64,000 nt of DNA from Prosthecobacter debontii. Its GTDB lineage: Bacteria > Verrucomicrobiota > Verrucomicrobiia > Verrucomicrobiales > Akkermansiaceae. The notes under the pieces were generated by a model. That model made no database searches. It was not told the origin of the DNA and saw only the letters and a program-made list of their open reading frames with translations. The translations under genes were made by a program, and so were the position numbers. Below, piece after piece: positions 30,284 to 39,052 of this stretch. Location of the stretch: assembly GCA_945873125.1 (NCBI GenBank), contig CAMCBV010000012.1, positions 1 to 64,000 of the forward strand, read 5' to 3'. How positions within the stretch are numbered: the first letter of the stretch is position 1; every line of letters starts with the position of its first letter.

Positions 30284-30867
30284 TTTCCAAGTGGTCATAT
30301 CTTGGCACCCTGCTGTTGCTGTTTTTGGCAGCTTGTGCCAACAAGACCGAGGATGCTGCAGATGGGGCATCAAGCGCGCCGACCCCGCTTTCTCAGCGTC
30401 TGTCCGAGAGTGGCGGCTTCAAGCAGGACGCGCAGGGAAATTGGGTTCCGAAATCTAACAAACGCAGCAGCTTTGAGATGGAGCGGGAAAATTCATTTTT
30501 CAAAGGCCATCTTGAGAAGAAGGTTTACAAAACCGGCGATTACGAAAAGAAAAGCTGGTGGGGTAAATCTAACTACGATGTGGGTCAATATCAGGGGAAT
30601 ACAGATGGTTCGCGGTTCAAGACTCAAGCCCGGAAAAACGATAAGATTTTTGCAAATGCGGATAAAAAAGCGGATAAGGGCGATCCCTATAAAACGAACA
30701 CCCTTGAATACCAGAGCGCCAGAGAATCGAATGCCGCCACTATCGATAAGCCCGTAAATGAGTATACCGAGTCCAGAAAGCGCCGATATGTTCAGCCATC
30801 GGTGATGGACTGGGAAGAGCGGCGCAAATTGAGCTTGGAGGAATCACGAAGCATTTTAGGCAGATAG
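30280..30867 (+). CDS. Hypothetical lipoprotein
   Basis: 195 residues beginning with a lipoprotein signal peptide: a hydrophobic run ending FLAACANK, with the lipid-bearing Cys at about position 19. The rest is hydrophilic and rich in Lys, Ser, Asp and Tyr, low in predicted structure, with no domain that I recognise. It overlaps the end of the TPR gene by four bases and is followed after 72 bases by another exported protein, so a joint role in the envelope is likely. The octamer ATCTAACA lies in the coding sequence at 30453-30460. Confidence 0.8.
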   Translation: MISKWSYLGTLLLLFLAACANKTEDAADGASSAPTPLSQRLSESGGFKQDAQGNWVPKSNKRSSFEMERENSFFKGHLEKKVYKTGDYEKKSWWGKSNYDVGQYQGNTDGSRFKTQARKNDKIFANADKKADKGDPYKTNTLEYQSARESNAATIDKPVNEYTESRKRRYVQPSVMDWEERRKLSLEESRSILGR

Positions 30868-30939
30868 CGGTGCCATGGTTTTTTGTCGTTTTGGAAAGTC
30901 AGCATTGGACAACTCTAGATATTCCTTCATTTTAAGTTC

Positions 30940-32856
30940 TTGAATTTGCTCCCCCCCATTCTCTGCATCACAATTATCGCGTCCGCCATGGCAAGAGAGC
31001 CGGGCCAGGTGGCGGTTGAATTTTTGGAAAAAGTGAGGGGTGGGAAACTGGATTTGAAAGACGGCGAGGATACGGCAGTTTCGCCACATATCACCGGGGA
31101 GAAGCGCGCGCAGATTTTGGAATCGATAAAGAATTTATCATCCCAAATCGGAGAGGGAAAGTTGCTGGCAGGCGAGACGCGGCTGGATGGAGAATTCGCT
31201 GCGGTGATGGTCACACAGGGTGAGGAATTTGATCAGAGCCGACTGCAGGTCTATCCTGTGGCATTGGTGAAAGGGGAAAAGGGTTGGCGTGCTGCGCCGA
31301 TACTGGCGTCTTATGAGAATGCTGTTTTTGCTTACACGGTGCAGTTACGGGGGCGCCTGTCCGAGATGGAAAATTGGATGATGAGGCAGCGAGTCCTTGA
31401 GATTGAAAGTTTGGCAGCACGCACATCACGTCGCTTGAGAGAGCAAATCAAAGGTCATTTCCAATCGGCAAATTTGACAGAATTGAGCCCAGTTGAAATT
31501 TTGGATCGTTTTCAGAAAGCTTATGCCAAAGAACGGCAGATGGAAGTTTTAGGATATCTTGGAGGCTGTTCTGAAAAGTGGCCGGGCGATTGGGACGAAC
31601 GATTGCAAGCGATGCGTGCGGCATTTTCCGCCAAAGCCCGTGAAGATTACCCTTGGCGACTGCTGTCCTCGCCGGATGTGACAAGGGTGGTGGTCGGTGA
31701 GTCCATCGATGAAAAGGAAGCATTGATCTCGCTTGCTTGTCTTGATCCGGCATGGGTGGGAGATAGCCGTGAGTTGAACGGAATTCATGTGGCGCACTTC
31801 AGTTTTAGTAGGGATGAGCAGGCCAATTGGAGAATGGATCTTCCGGAAAGCCTTTTGAAAAATGACAAAGAGGGGTTCCTGAAAAGCCAAGGCATGGATA
31901 ATGACCTACTTGAGGTTTTCGCCGAGCGCCTGAGGAAACAATCTCCTGCTCAATTTGCAGAGAGTTTCGAGAAGGTGGAAAAGGAAGTCATTGGGCAGCT
32001 CGAGCACGGACAAGTCTCGGAGTTATTGCGGTGGGTTGATTTTGATCGCGAACCCAAGATATCCGAAGAGGCATGCGTGCTCTCGATGAGGGATTGGTGG
32101 TCGATTCATGCCCCGGGAGCTATGAGCTTGCCGGTCAAGATGGGTTCGCGAGTTGAGGGTGACTGGGCCGTGTCGTGTTATCACTGGTTTTCCTTAAATC
32201 AAGCGGACCGTTTGGAGTTCAAGCCGTTGTTTTTTCGTAAGGTGGCAAAAGGCTGGGTATGGGTTCCCGGCGGCATTCGAAACGTCGGTTCAGAGGCTGG
32301 TGACATATTTTCGGAATGGCTAAAGGAGGGCGAGGTGACATGGCGGGAAACCGCAATGAAGAAACTTCTGGCTGCGGTTTGCCCCGTGGAAAATTTCGCA
32401 TCGGATAAGAAGACAGAGGATGCCGAAGTTCTTGAACTGGCCCAGAAATGGACAGCGGCACTCAAACAAAATGACATTCGTGAGTTGATCGGTTTGAGTG
32501 CCAGGCTGAGTAACGATGGCAAGGTATCGCAAAAATTGTTCAGAAATCTTGCCTACGAGATCTCGCTGGCCCAGCGTGCCGATTCTCGGTTCACGGGTGT
32601 GTATCGATCCGGGAATTGGGTTGCGGCTGGATTTTCGCATGGCGAGGGAAGTAAAAAATCCTTCTCGCTTATGTTGACGGTTCAGACCGCAAAAGGGCTG
32701 AAAGCATTGCCGGAAATTGACCTCATTTCAGAGAATAACCGGACTCGTAAATTCCTAAACAAGGTGTCCTTGGAACGGCTTGAAACCTATGTCTCCGAGC
32801 AAGAATTTGAGCGGATCAAAGGGTTGTTCGACGAATTTGAAGCGAAAGTTCGGTGA
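30940..32856 (+). CDS. Hypothetical exported protein
   Basis: 638 residues if the TTG at 30940 is the start. This start gives a good signal peptide (LLPPILCITIIASAMA, then REPG). An ATG at 30988 would begin inside the cleavage site and lose the signal, so the TTG was preferred, though no strong ribosome-binding site precedes it. The rest contains no motif I recognise; it is mixed alpha/beta, rich in Trp and Glu, and shows two similar stretches of the kind 'W-R-A/V ... sLAcLDPAWV' that might be repeats. Context (TPR protein and lipoprotein before, tail-specific protease after) suggests an envelope function. Confidence 0.7.
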   Translation: MNLLPPILCITIIASAMAREPGQVAVEFLEKVRGGKLDLKDGEDTAVSPHITGEKRAQILESIKNLSSQIGEGKLLAGETRLDGEFAAVMVTQGEEFDQSRLQVYPVALVKGEKGWRAAPILASYENAVFAYTVQLRGRLSEMENWMMRQRVLEIESLAARTSRRLREQIKGHFQSANLTELSPVEILDRFQKAYAKERQMEVLGYLGGCSEKWPGDWDERLQAMRAAFSAKAREDYPWRLLSSPDVTRVVVGESIDEKEALISLACLDPAWVGDSRELNGIHVAHFSFSRDEQANWRMDLPESLLKNDKEGFLKSQGMDNDLLEVFAERLRKQSPAQFAESFEKVEKEVIGQLEHGQVSELLRWVDFDREPKISEEACVLSMRDWWSIHAPGAMSLPVKMGSRVEGDWAVSCYHWFSLNQADRLEFKPLFFRKVAKGWVWVPGGIRNVGSEAGDIFSEWLKEGEVTWRETAMKKLLAAVCPVENFASDKKTEDAEVLELAQKWTAALKQNDIRELIGLSARLSNDGKVSQKLFRNLAYEISLAQRADSRFTGVYRSGNWVAAGFSHGEGSKKSFSLMLTVQTAKGLKALPEIDLISENNRTRKFLNKVSLERLETYVSEQEFERIKGLFDEFEAKVR

Positions 32857-32971
32857 GAATCGCCAAGTTTTTGCGCCTAACGCGCATATTGACTACGTTT
32901 TCAGCATCGACAAGCGAGCGAACCATGACAAATTTTTGGAAAGATTTTCCCACTCCGGACGCTATTATATT

Positions 32972-35227
32972 ATGATTAAGATTTGGTTACGCAACGCGGC
33001 GCTCTTCATGGGTTTTGTCGTCTCCTCGCAGACTGTCAAAGCGCAGCAAGCGGATTTCAATGAGGTGGGTCGCCAAATGGCGATCATGTTACAGAACAGC
33101 CACTTTGCGAGATTGCCATATGATGCGCAGTTGAGTCACAGATTTTTCGAAGAATATTTGGAGGGGCTGGATTTTCAAAAGCTCTACTTCACCCAGGAAG
33201 ATGTGGATGGGTTTCAGGCCAAATATGCCGATCGTTTGCATACCTTACTTTTACAGGGAAAAAGCATGCAGCCGGCGGTGGAGATATATGATGTCTTTCG
33301 CCAAAGAGTCGCCGAGCGAACAAAACAAACCGATGAGCTTCTGGCTGGCGATTTTGATTTCACGCGTGCTGAAACCGTAATGATGTCTCGCAAAGATGCC
33401 GCATGGCCCAAGAATGAAGCGGAAGCGAAAAAAGTATGGGCACTGCAAATCAAAGAGGCCGTGTTGGCAGAAACCCTGAGACGTGAGACGCTGACCAAAC
33501 TCGCCAAGGAGCAGGGCAAAGACGATCCGGGCGCTGAGAATCTCGATCCAAAGAAAAAAATCGCGCTTCGTTACAAGCGTTTGCTGGCAAGTATTCAAGA
33601 TGTGGATGACGAGGATATCGCGAACTATTTCCTCAGCTCTGTGGCGACCGCATATGATCCGCATACGGATTACATGAGCTTCCGCGAAATGAATCGTTTC
33701 AAGGATGGAATGAAAAACGAATTGGTCGGCATTGGTGCGTTATTGCAGGCTGAAGAGGATGGAGCGACGGTGATCAAGGGGATCGTTGTGGGTGGTCCGG
33801 CGGACAAAGAAGGAACGCTCAAGCTCAATGACAGGGTGGTTGGTGTGGATTCCGAGGACACCGGAAAACCTGCAAACATGACCGATATCATGTTCATGTC
33901 GATCGATAAGGTGGTGGATTTGATTCGTGGCACAGAGGGTACGACCGTGGCTTTGAAAGTGGAGCCGGCAGGTGGAGCTCCTGGAGAAACGAAAATCATC
34001 AAAATCAAACGCGATAAAGTTGAGCTTAAAGATGAGCAAGCCAGCGGTGAATTGATTGAACTGAAAAATGCAGCAGGCGAGATGAAGAAAATCGGGATCA
34101 TCACCCTGCCTTCGTTTTACGCGGATTTTGATGAAGGGCTGACGAAGTCTTCGGTTGATGTTGAAAAGATTCTCAACCGTTTGATCGCCGAAAAAATGGA
34201 CGGTTTGATCTTTGATCTTCGCAATAACGGTGGTGGATCGCTTGAAGAAGTCCGCCGCATCACGGGATTTTTTATTGGATCGGCGCCTGTGGTGCAGGTC
34301 AAGAACACCCTCGGACAAGTGCAGGTAAAAGACTCCGATGATCTCAAGCCACTTTACACGGGTCCGATGGTTGTCATTACCGACAGGAGCAGTGCTTCGG
34401 CCAGCGAAATCTTGGCAGGAGCCTTACAAGATTTCAACCGAGCTGTTGTTGTTGGTGAGTCCTCCACTTTTGGCAAAGGCACCGTGCAACAACCCATGGA
34501 TATCGGGCGCATGCTTCCATTGTTCGCAGTGAAAGACAAGGCCGGCTATCTCAAGGTAACGATCCAGAAGTTTTACAGACCATCGGGTTCGTCGACTCAG
34601 ATGGATGGGGTGGTGCCGCATATTGTCCTGCCGAGCATCATGGATGCCCTAGACGTGGGCGAGGTGCATCTGAATAACGCCTTGGAGCATGACCGCATCC
34701 GTCCTGCAGCTGGTTTCCGCCCGGAAGACATGCGTTCACTCTTTTTGCCCCGCCTGAAAGAACTCAGTCAGGATCGAGTCGAAAAATCGAAGGATTTCGA
34801 TTATGTCATTCAGGACATTTTGAAAGCGAAAGACAGATTGAAGAAGAACCGGATCTCTTTGAATATTGCTGAACGTAAGCGGGAGTTGGCCGAATCTGAA
34901 GTAGAACGCAAGGAACGGAATGCCGAGCGTCGCGCGCGATTTGAAAAAATTGCCCAGGAAGATGCGAAGGCATTCAAATTCTTCAAAGTCACATTGGATG
35001 ATGTCGATGCGGGCTCGCCAATCAAAGCCTACGATCCATCTTCGGAAAACGATGACAACATGCGTCGTGCCGTTGACAAGACGGAGAGTTTGGATGACAC
35101 GCCCAAGTGGCCGACGGGGTTGAATCCTGAAAAGCGCGAGGCGATTGCTGTCGTTACCGATCTTATAGGTCTGATAGATAATGCCAAGATGGCTGGCATT
35201 TTGAAAAATGACGGTGAAATCCGCTAA
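32972..35227 (+). CDS. prc: Tail-specific (C-terminal processing) protease, S41A
   Basis: 751 residues from the ATG at 32972, similar in layout to E. coli Prc/Tsp. A signal peptide (about residues 1-25, ending VKAQQADF) precedes an N-terminal helical domain, a PDZ domain (around GIGALLQAEEDGATVIKGIVVGG), the Ser-Lys dyad protease core (TDRSSASASEILAGAL with the catalytic Ser, and STFGKGTVQQ with the Lys) and a C-terminal helical domain typical of Tsp. It degrades periplasmic proteins by their C-termini. An earlier in-frame ATG (32780) lies inside the preceding gene. The stop TAA overlaps the next gene's ATG (TAATG at 35225-35229). Confidence 0.93.
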   Translation: MIKIWLRNAALFMGFVVSSQTVKAQQADFNEVGRQMAIMLQNSHFARLPYDAQLSHRFFEEYLEGLDFQKLYFTQEDVDGFQAKYADRLHTLLLQGKSMQPAVEIYDVFRQRVAERTKQTDELLAGDFDFTRAETVMMSRKDAAWPKNEAEAKKVWALQIKEAVLAETLRRETLTKLAKEQGKDDPGAENLDPKKKIALRYKRLLASIQDVDDEDIANYFLSSVATAYDPHTDYMSFREMNRFKDGMKNELVGIGALLQAEEDGATVIKGIVVGGPADKEGTLKLNDRVVGVDSEDTGKPANMTDIMFMSIDKVVDLIRGTEGTTVALKVEPAGGAPGETKIIKIKRDKVELKDEQASGELIELKNAAGEMKKIGIITLPSFYADFDEGLTKSSVDVEKILNRLIAEKMDGLIFDLRNNGGGSLEEVRRITGFFIGSAPVVQVKNTLGQVQVKDSDDLKPLYTGPMVVITDRSSASASEILAGALQDFNRAVVVGESSTFGKGTVQQPMDIGRMLPLFAVKDKAGYLKVTIQKFYRPSGSSTQMDGVVPHIVLPSIMDALDVGEVHLNNALEHDRIRPAAGFRPEDMRSLFLPRLKELSQDRVEKSKDFDYVIQDILKAKDRLKKNRISLNIAERKRELAESEVERKERNAERRARFEKIAQEDAKAFKFFKVTLDDVDAGSPIKAYDPSSENDDNMRRAVDKTESLDDTPKWPTGLNPEKREAIAVVTDLIGLIDNAKMAGILKNDGEIR

Positions 35228-35934
35228 TGTTGGAGATTTTTGAGAATCTGCGTGGAATTCGTGAAAGAATGAATTCCGCCTGTTTGCGTGCGGCTCGTGA
35301 TCCGGCATCAGTCCAACTGATTGCAGTATCCAAAACCTTTCCAATTGGCGATATCCAAGAAGCGATCGACGCCGGACAACAGGCTTTTGGAGAAAGTCGC
35401 TTGCAGGAGGCCGCGCCAAAAATCGAGACTTTGTCGCAACAGGTCGAGTGGCATTTCATCGGTCGAGTTCAGAGCAATAAGGTTCGTAAGATTCTTTCAT
35501 GTTTTGATTATGTGCATGCGTTGGATTCGCTAAGGTTGGCGTCTCATATGGATGGAGTGGCGGCTGAGATGGGGCTTCGTCCAAAAATTTTTCTGCAAGT
35601 CAACCAATCTGGGGAGGAGAGCAAAGGCGGCTTCAGTATGTCGGAACTGAAGCAGGTGATTCATGAAATCGCCGCTCTGAAACATCTTGATGTGGTCGGT
35701 TTAATGACCATTCCGCCAGCTGTGGAAGATCCTGAGGATGCCCGGCAATGGTTTTCCGAAATGAGAATTTTCCGAGACGAGGTCACTCGGCAGAGTGGTG
35801 TGGTGCTGCCGTTTTTGAGTATGGGAATGAGCGGAGATTTTGAGGTGGCGATTGAGGAGGGAGCGACGCATGTTCGGGTCGGGTCGGCAATTTTCGGAAG
35901 GCGAGCTTATAAAATTCCGGGAGAACTGGGTTAA
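35227..35934 (+). CDS. YggS-family pyridoxal phosphate homeostasis protein
   Basis: 235 residues. Fold type III PLP-binding protein without known enzyme activity that keeps PLP levels in balance. The PLP lysine is in LIAVSKTFP near residue 36. Family motifs FGESRLQEA, WHFIGRVQSNKVRKI and the phosphate-binding LSMGMSGDFEVAIEEGATHVRVGSAIFG are all present. It starts in the stop codon of prc and is followed after one base by the DUF971 gene, so all three are probably translated from one message. Confidence 0.95.
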   Translation: MLEIFENLRGIRERMNSACLRAARDPASVQLIAVSKTFPIGDIQEAIDAGQQAFGESRLQEAAPKIETLSQQVEWHFIGRVQSNKVRKILSCFDYVHALDSLRLASHMDGVAAEMGLRPKIFLQVNQSGEESKGGFSMSELKQVIHEIAALKHLDVVGLMTIPPAVEDPEDARQWFSEMRIFRDEVTRQSGVVLPFLSMGMSGDFEVAIEEGATHVRVGSAIFGRRAYKIPGELG

Positions 35935-35935
35935 G

Positions 35936-36241
35936 ATGAAAATCGAAATGGAACATATTTGCCGGATCGGGCAGGAACTCGCGGTTCGAATGAGCGATGG
36001 CAGGGAGATGTATTTTTCTCTGGCGATGCTGAGGCGCGCCTGCCCGTGTGCGAGTTGCCAAGGTGAGCCGGATGCAATGGGTCGTGTTCGCAAACCCAAA
36101 GTGGAGTATGGTCAGCACGCATTTGAGCTGAAACGCTTTGAGAAAGTCGGGGGATACGGTCTCCAGCTTTTCTGGGCAGATTCACACAATACGGGAATCT
36201 ATAGCATCGCGTATCTTGAAAAACTGGATCAGTTGGGTTAG
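35936..36241 (+). CDS. DUF971 family protein
   Basis: 101 residues from the ATG at 35936, which directly follows the yggS stop. The domain is the N-terminal part seen in gamma-butyrobetaine hydroxylase-like proteins and, as a stand-alone protein, is found near iron-sulfur and quinone genes. The Cys cluster RACPCASCQGE and the closing HNTGIYSIAYLE with its His are typical. Function is not established; metal binding is likely from the Cys residues. An upstream in-frame ATG at 35840 would place the start within yggS. Confidence 0.85.
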   Translation: MKIEMEHICRIGQELAVRMSDGREMYFSLAMLRRACPCASCQGEPDAMGRVRKPKVEYGQHAFELKRFEKVGGYGLQLFWADSHNTGIYSIAYLEKLDQLG

Positions 36242-36307
36242 ACCGTTTTTTTAGGAGCCGGTGTCATGTTTGGAATTCAAAGTTCGGAAGTCCAGATGGC
36301 CTGACAC

Positions 36308-36346
36308 GAAAAAGTCCTGACAGACCGGATGGACCCGCCAGGACTT
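36308..36346 (-). terminator. Intrinsic terminator after the small lipoprotein gene
   Basis: On the minus strand AAGTCCTG (complement of 36339-36346) pairs with CAGGACTT (36312-36319), followed by TTTTT. It is 29 bases past the stop of the minus-strand lipoprotein gene and faces the end of the plus-strand DUF971 gene. Confidence 0.8.
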
Positions 36347-36374
36347 CGAATATCTGTGGCTGATGCCTCAGGGG

Positions 36375-36650
36375 TTACTCAGCAGGAGCAACCGGTGCTT
36401 CTGCGGCTGGAGCTTCTGCGGCTGGTGCAACCGGTGCTGGTGGCACGACTGCGTCGACGGCAGCTGCCCCAGTGGGCTCAGCGGGTTCGACGGCAGCTGG
36501 GGCAGTGGCTTCGACTATTTTGTTTACGCCTTCTGCGACCTGATCAGCTCCTGCGGAGACTTTTTCCTCGGTTGTCTCTGCTTTTGGTTTGCAGGATGCG
36601 AGCGCGAATACGCTGGCAGCAAGGGCAATCGTTAGGTTTTTTGCTTTCAT
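36375..36650 (-). CDS. Small Ala/Pro-rich lipoprotein
   Basis: 91 residues. A lipoprotein signal peptide ends in ALASC (Cys at about position 20), followed by a short charged helical segment (EEKVSAGADQVAEGVNKIVE) and an Ala/Pro/Glu-rich tail with near repeats of APAAEAPAAEAPVAP. Such tails are flexible and may span the periplasm or reach into the cell wall. It is monocistronic, with its own terminator just downstream. No family is recognised. Confidence 0.75.
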   Translation of the reverse strand: MKAKNLTIALAASVFALASCKPKAETTEEKVSAGADQVAEGVNKIVEATAPAAVEPAEPTGAAAVDAVVPPAPVAPAAEAPAAEAPVAPAE

Positions 36651-36823
36651 GATTTGATTACTTTTTGGGTTGGTTTACGGAGAGATGACCTTTCCGATTC
36701 ATAGAGAATTGACACTTGGGCGCGTTGAGTCAAAGAAAAGCTGAATTTTTAGCATTTAAAAGCACGCCCAACAGTCTGACCTTGCGAATAGGTCCAAGGC
36801 ACATTTGAATTTGCGCACATCGC

Positions 36824-38170
36824 ATGTATTTGCTGAAAAAAGTTTTTGAGCTGAGAGAAAAAGCTCATACAGACCACGAGAAGCCATTTCTGGAGCATCT
36901 CGAGGATTTGCGCGTTATGGTCACGCGCGTGGTGATCACTTTGCTGATCTCAATGATCATTTGTTTCACTTTCCAAGGGGAATTGATGAGTTTGTTGCGC
37001 GCGCCAGCGGAGCAGGTTCTGCATACCAAGCAAAAGCAAAGCATGCCGGATCCCAAGCTGCACAAAGATATAAAAGTTCCGACTGTTGAAATTTGGAATG
37101 AGGCGCGCAAAGCGGAACAGATTGCTTTGGGTTTGGATGAAGCGCAGAGAAAAACCTTTTATAAAAATTTGGCCAATCCCGATCTGGAGTTTCATGCGAG
37201 AAGCGTGTCTTTACTGAGGGCGGCCAAGGCTCTGCCTGAGGAGAAACGGGCGGGGTTTGTGAAAAATTTGGGAGTTGATGACCAAATGGTCAGGCAAGTC
37301 ACCGCATTACTGAAATCGAATCCGGATACAGACTCAAGTGCCGGCTCCAAGGTGGACATGATGTCGGCATTGAAACCCACCGAGACTTTCATGCTATCCA
37401 TGAAGTTGGCGTTTTTCGCGGGCATCGTTCTGGCATTTCCTTTGTTGCTCTTGTTTATCCTGCAGTTTGTGTTGCCAGGCTTGCATACCAAAGAAAAGCG
37501 CATGCTCTGGCCGGCGATGACAGTTGGATTCGGATTGTTTGTGGGGGGTGTATGCTTTGCGTATTTTCTCGTCCTGCCCAAAGCGCTCCTCTTTTTCTAT
37601 GATTGGAGTTCGAATCTCGGGGTTTCCAACGAATGGCGGATTGGCGAATACATTTCTTTCGCAACGCAGTTCACCTTGCTTTTCGGGCTTTCGTTCGAGT
37701 TGCCCGTGGTTGTCATGGTTCTGGTCAAGTTAGGGATACTGACTTACGAATCGATGTCGAGAACGCGCACTTATGCGATCGTTGCGATCTATGTGGCTGC
37801 TGCAATTATTACGCCGACGCCCGACATCATGACCTTGAATCTCATGGCCTTGCCGATGTTAGTTCTTTATGAGATCTGTATTTGGTTGGCTTGGTTTGAC
37901 CGGAAAAAAAATCGTGAGGCGGAGCTGCGTGAGGAAGAGGAGTTGAGAGAGCGCCGCAAGCAGTGGCTGATCCAGGATGAGCAAGCGCCCGTGAATGATC
38001 ATCACGAGGAGCCATCACCAGAGGATATGGAAGAATCGGGCGATCATGGCTGGCATGATGATTACCATCATGATCCGGAACTCTATCATGATCCTTATCA
38101 TCATGGGCTGCCGGAAGACGAAGAGTGGCACCAACCCAAGGATGATTCGGATGCCGATAAAAAATCCTGA
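36824..38170 (+). CDS. tatC: TatC, enlarged form with insertion and His/Asp-rich tail
   Basis: Twin-arginine translocase core subunit. 448 residues against about 250 for usual TatC. The family's HLEDLR is at 25-30, TM1 about 31-50, and FELP at 291-294 with later membrane helices to about 357, so the core is complete. Between TM1 and TM2, the outer loop carries roughly 110 extra residues (about 68-180), mostly charged helix. After the last helix a 90-residue cytoplasmic tail ends in a His/Asp/Glu-rich stretch (391-448, e.g. HDDYHHDPELYHDPYHHG). No tatA or tatB is adjacent. Two Tat-type substrates are coded elsewhere in the window (52536-53897 and 60236-61642). Confidence 0.93.
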   Translation: MYLLKKVFELREKAHTDHEKPFLEHLEDLRVMVTRVVITLLISMIICFTFQGELMSLLRAPAEQVLHTKQKQSMPDPKLHKDIKVPTVEIWNEARKAEQIALGLDEAQRKTFYKNLANPDLEFHARSVSLLRAAKALPEEKRAGFVKNLGVDDQMVRQVTALLKSNPDTDSSAGSKVDMMSALKPTETFMLSMKLAFFAGIVLAFPLLLLFILQFVLPGLHTKEKRMLWPAMTVGFGLFVGGVCFAYFLVLPKALLFFYDWSSNLGVSNEWRIGEYISFATQFTLLFGLSFELPVVVMVLVKLGILTYESMSRTRTYAIVAIYVAAAIITPTPDIMTLNLMALPMLVLYEICIWLAWFDRKKNREAELREEEELRERRKQWLIQDEQAPVNDHHEEPSPEDMEESGDHGWHDDYHHDPELYHDPYHHGLPEDEEWHQPKDDSDADKKS

Positions 38171-38176
38171 AATGTT

Positions 38177-39052
38177 ATGAGCCATGAAGTCAATAAGCCG
38201 GACGGAGTTAGTGACAAATCCCCATTTGCCGGATGCGCGATCCTGATTACGGCGCTATTGGTGATGTTATTTTTGATTGTTTTCTCGGTTGTGGTTTTGT
38301 TCCGACAATTCGGTGAGATTGCCAAATTTACGGAAAAGAAACCGGTAAAGATCGAAGTCGAGTCGCTCGAAGATCGCGAAGTGGAGATCAACGCGCTTGC
38401 GGAAAAAATCGAAAGTTTCCGGATTGCCGTGATCGATGGAAAATCGGCAACCCTCGAGTTGAGTGCCAAAGATTTGAATCTCGCAATCGCAGCGTATGGC
38501 GCATTCAAGGAAATGCGTGGCATGATGAGGGTGCGTGAAATCACACAAGAAAAACTGACTTTTGATATTTCCTTCAAGTTGAACGGTAGGCCTCGACTTG
38601 CCAAAGAGGGTGAGACTGGAATCGTGGGATCGGATCCTCGATATTTGAATGGTGTTTTGATTACGAAACCGGGATTGCTCGACAAGGAAGTCGTGCTTCA
38701 AGTGAGTGACATTGAAGTTCCGTTCGCTACAGTGGCGAGAGGATTTGTGGATCAGATGTCACCCTACCGGATTACCGAGAAATTTGTGGGCGATACTGAA
38801 ATTGGGAAAGTCATGTCAGGGCTCACAAATGTTGAACTTGCAGATGGTGTGGTTCGTTTTGTGAAGAAGGCGGGTGAAGTTCCGAAAGACACTCTAACAA
38901 ATGAGCAAGTGGACCAATCCAGTCAGCGGCTGTTCACTTTTCTTGGGATCGCGGCTACGATCTTTTTGCTCTTTGTGGCAGGGTTTCTTTTCATTGGCCT
39001 GCGCGCGAAGAAACGCCGGGAAAATACGGGAGGTCCGGATGAGCCAGCTTGA
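38177..39052 (+). CDS. Hypothetical membrane protein
   Basis: 291 residues with a membrane helix near each end (about 20-45 and 255-278) and a soluble domain of about 200 residues between, presumably outside the membrane. The middle part has predicted beta-rich character (KLTFDISFKLNGRPRLAKEG, GVLITKPGLLDKEVVLQVSD) and no motif I recognise. It begins 6 bases after tatC and overlaps the following HTH/MBL gene by 14 bases, so it is cotranscribed with tatC and may be an accessory of the enlarged translocase. That link is inferred only from position. Confidence 0.75.
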   Translation: MSHEVNKPDGVSDKSPFAGCAILITALLVMLFLIVFSVVVLFRQFGEIAKFTEKKPVKIEVESLEDREVEINALAEKIESFRIAVIDGKSATLELSAKDLNLAIAAYGAFKEMRGMMRVREITQEKLTFDISFKLNGRPRLAKEGETGIVGSDPRYLNGVLITKPGLLDKEVVLQVSDIEVPFATVARGFVDQMSPYRITEKFVGDTEIGKVMSGLTNVELADGVVRFVKKAGEVPKDTLTNEQVDQSSQRLFTFLGIAATIFLLFVAGFLFIGLRAKKRRENTGGPDEPA

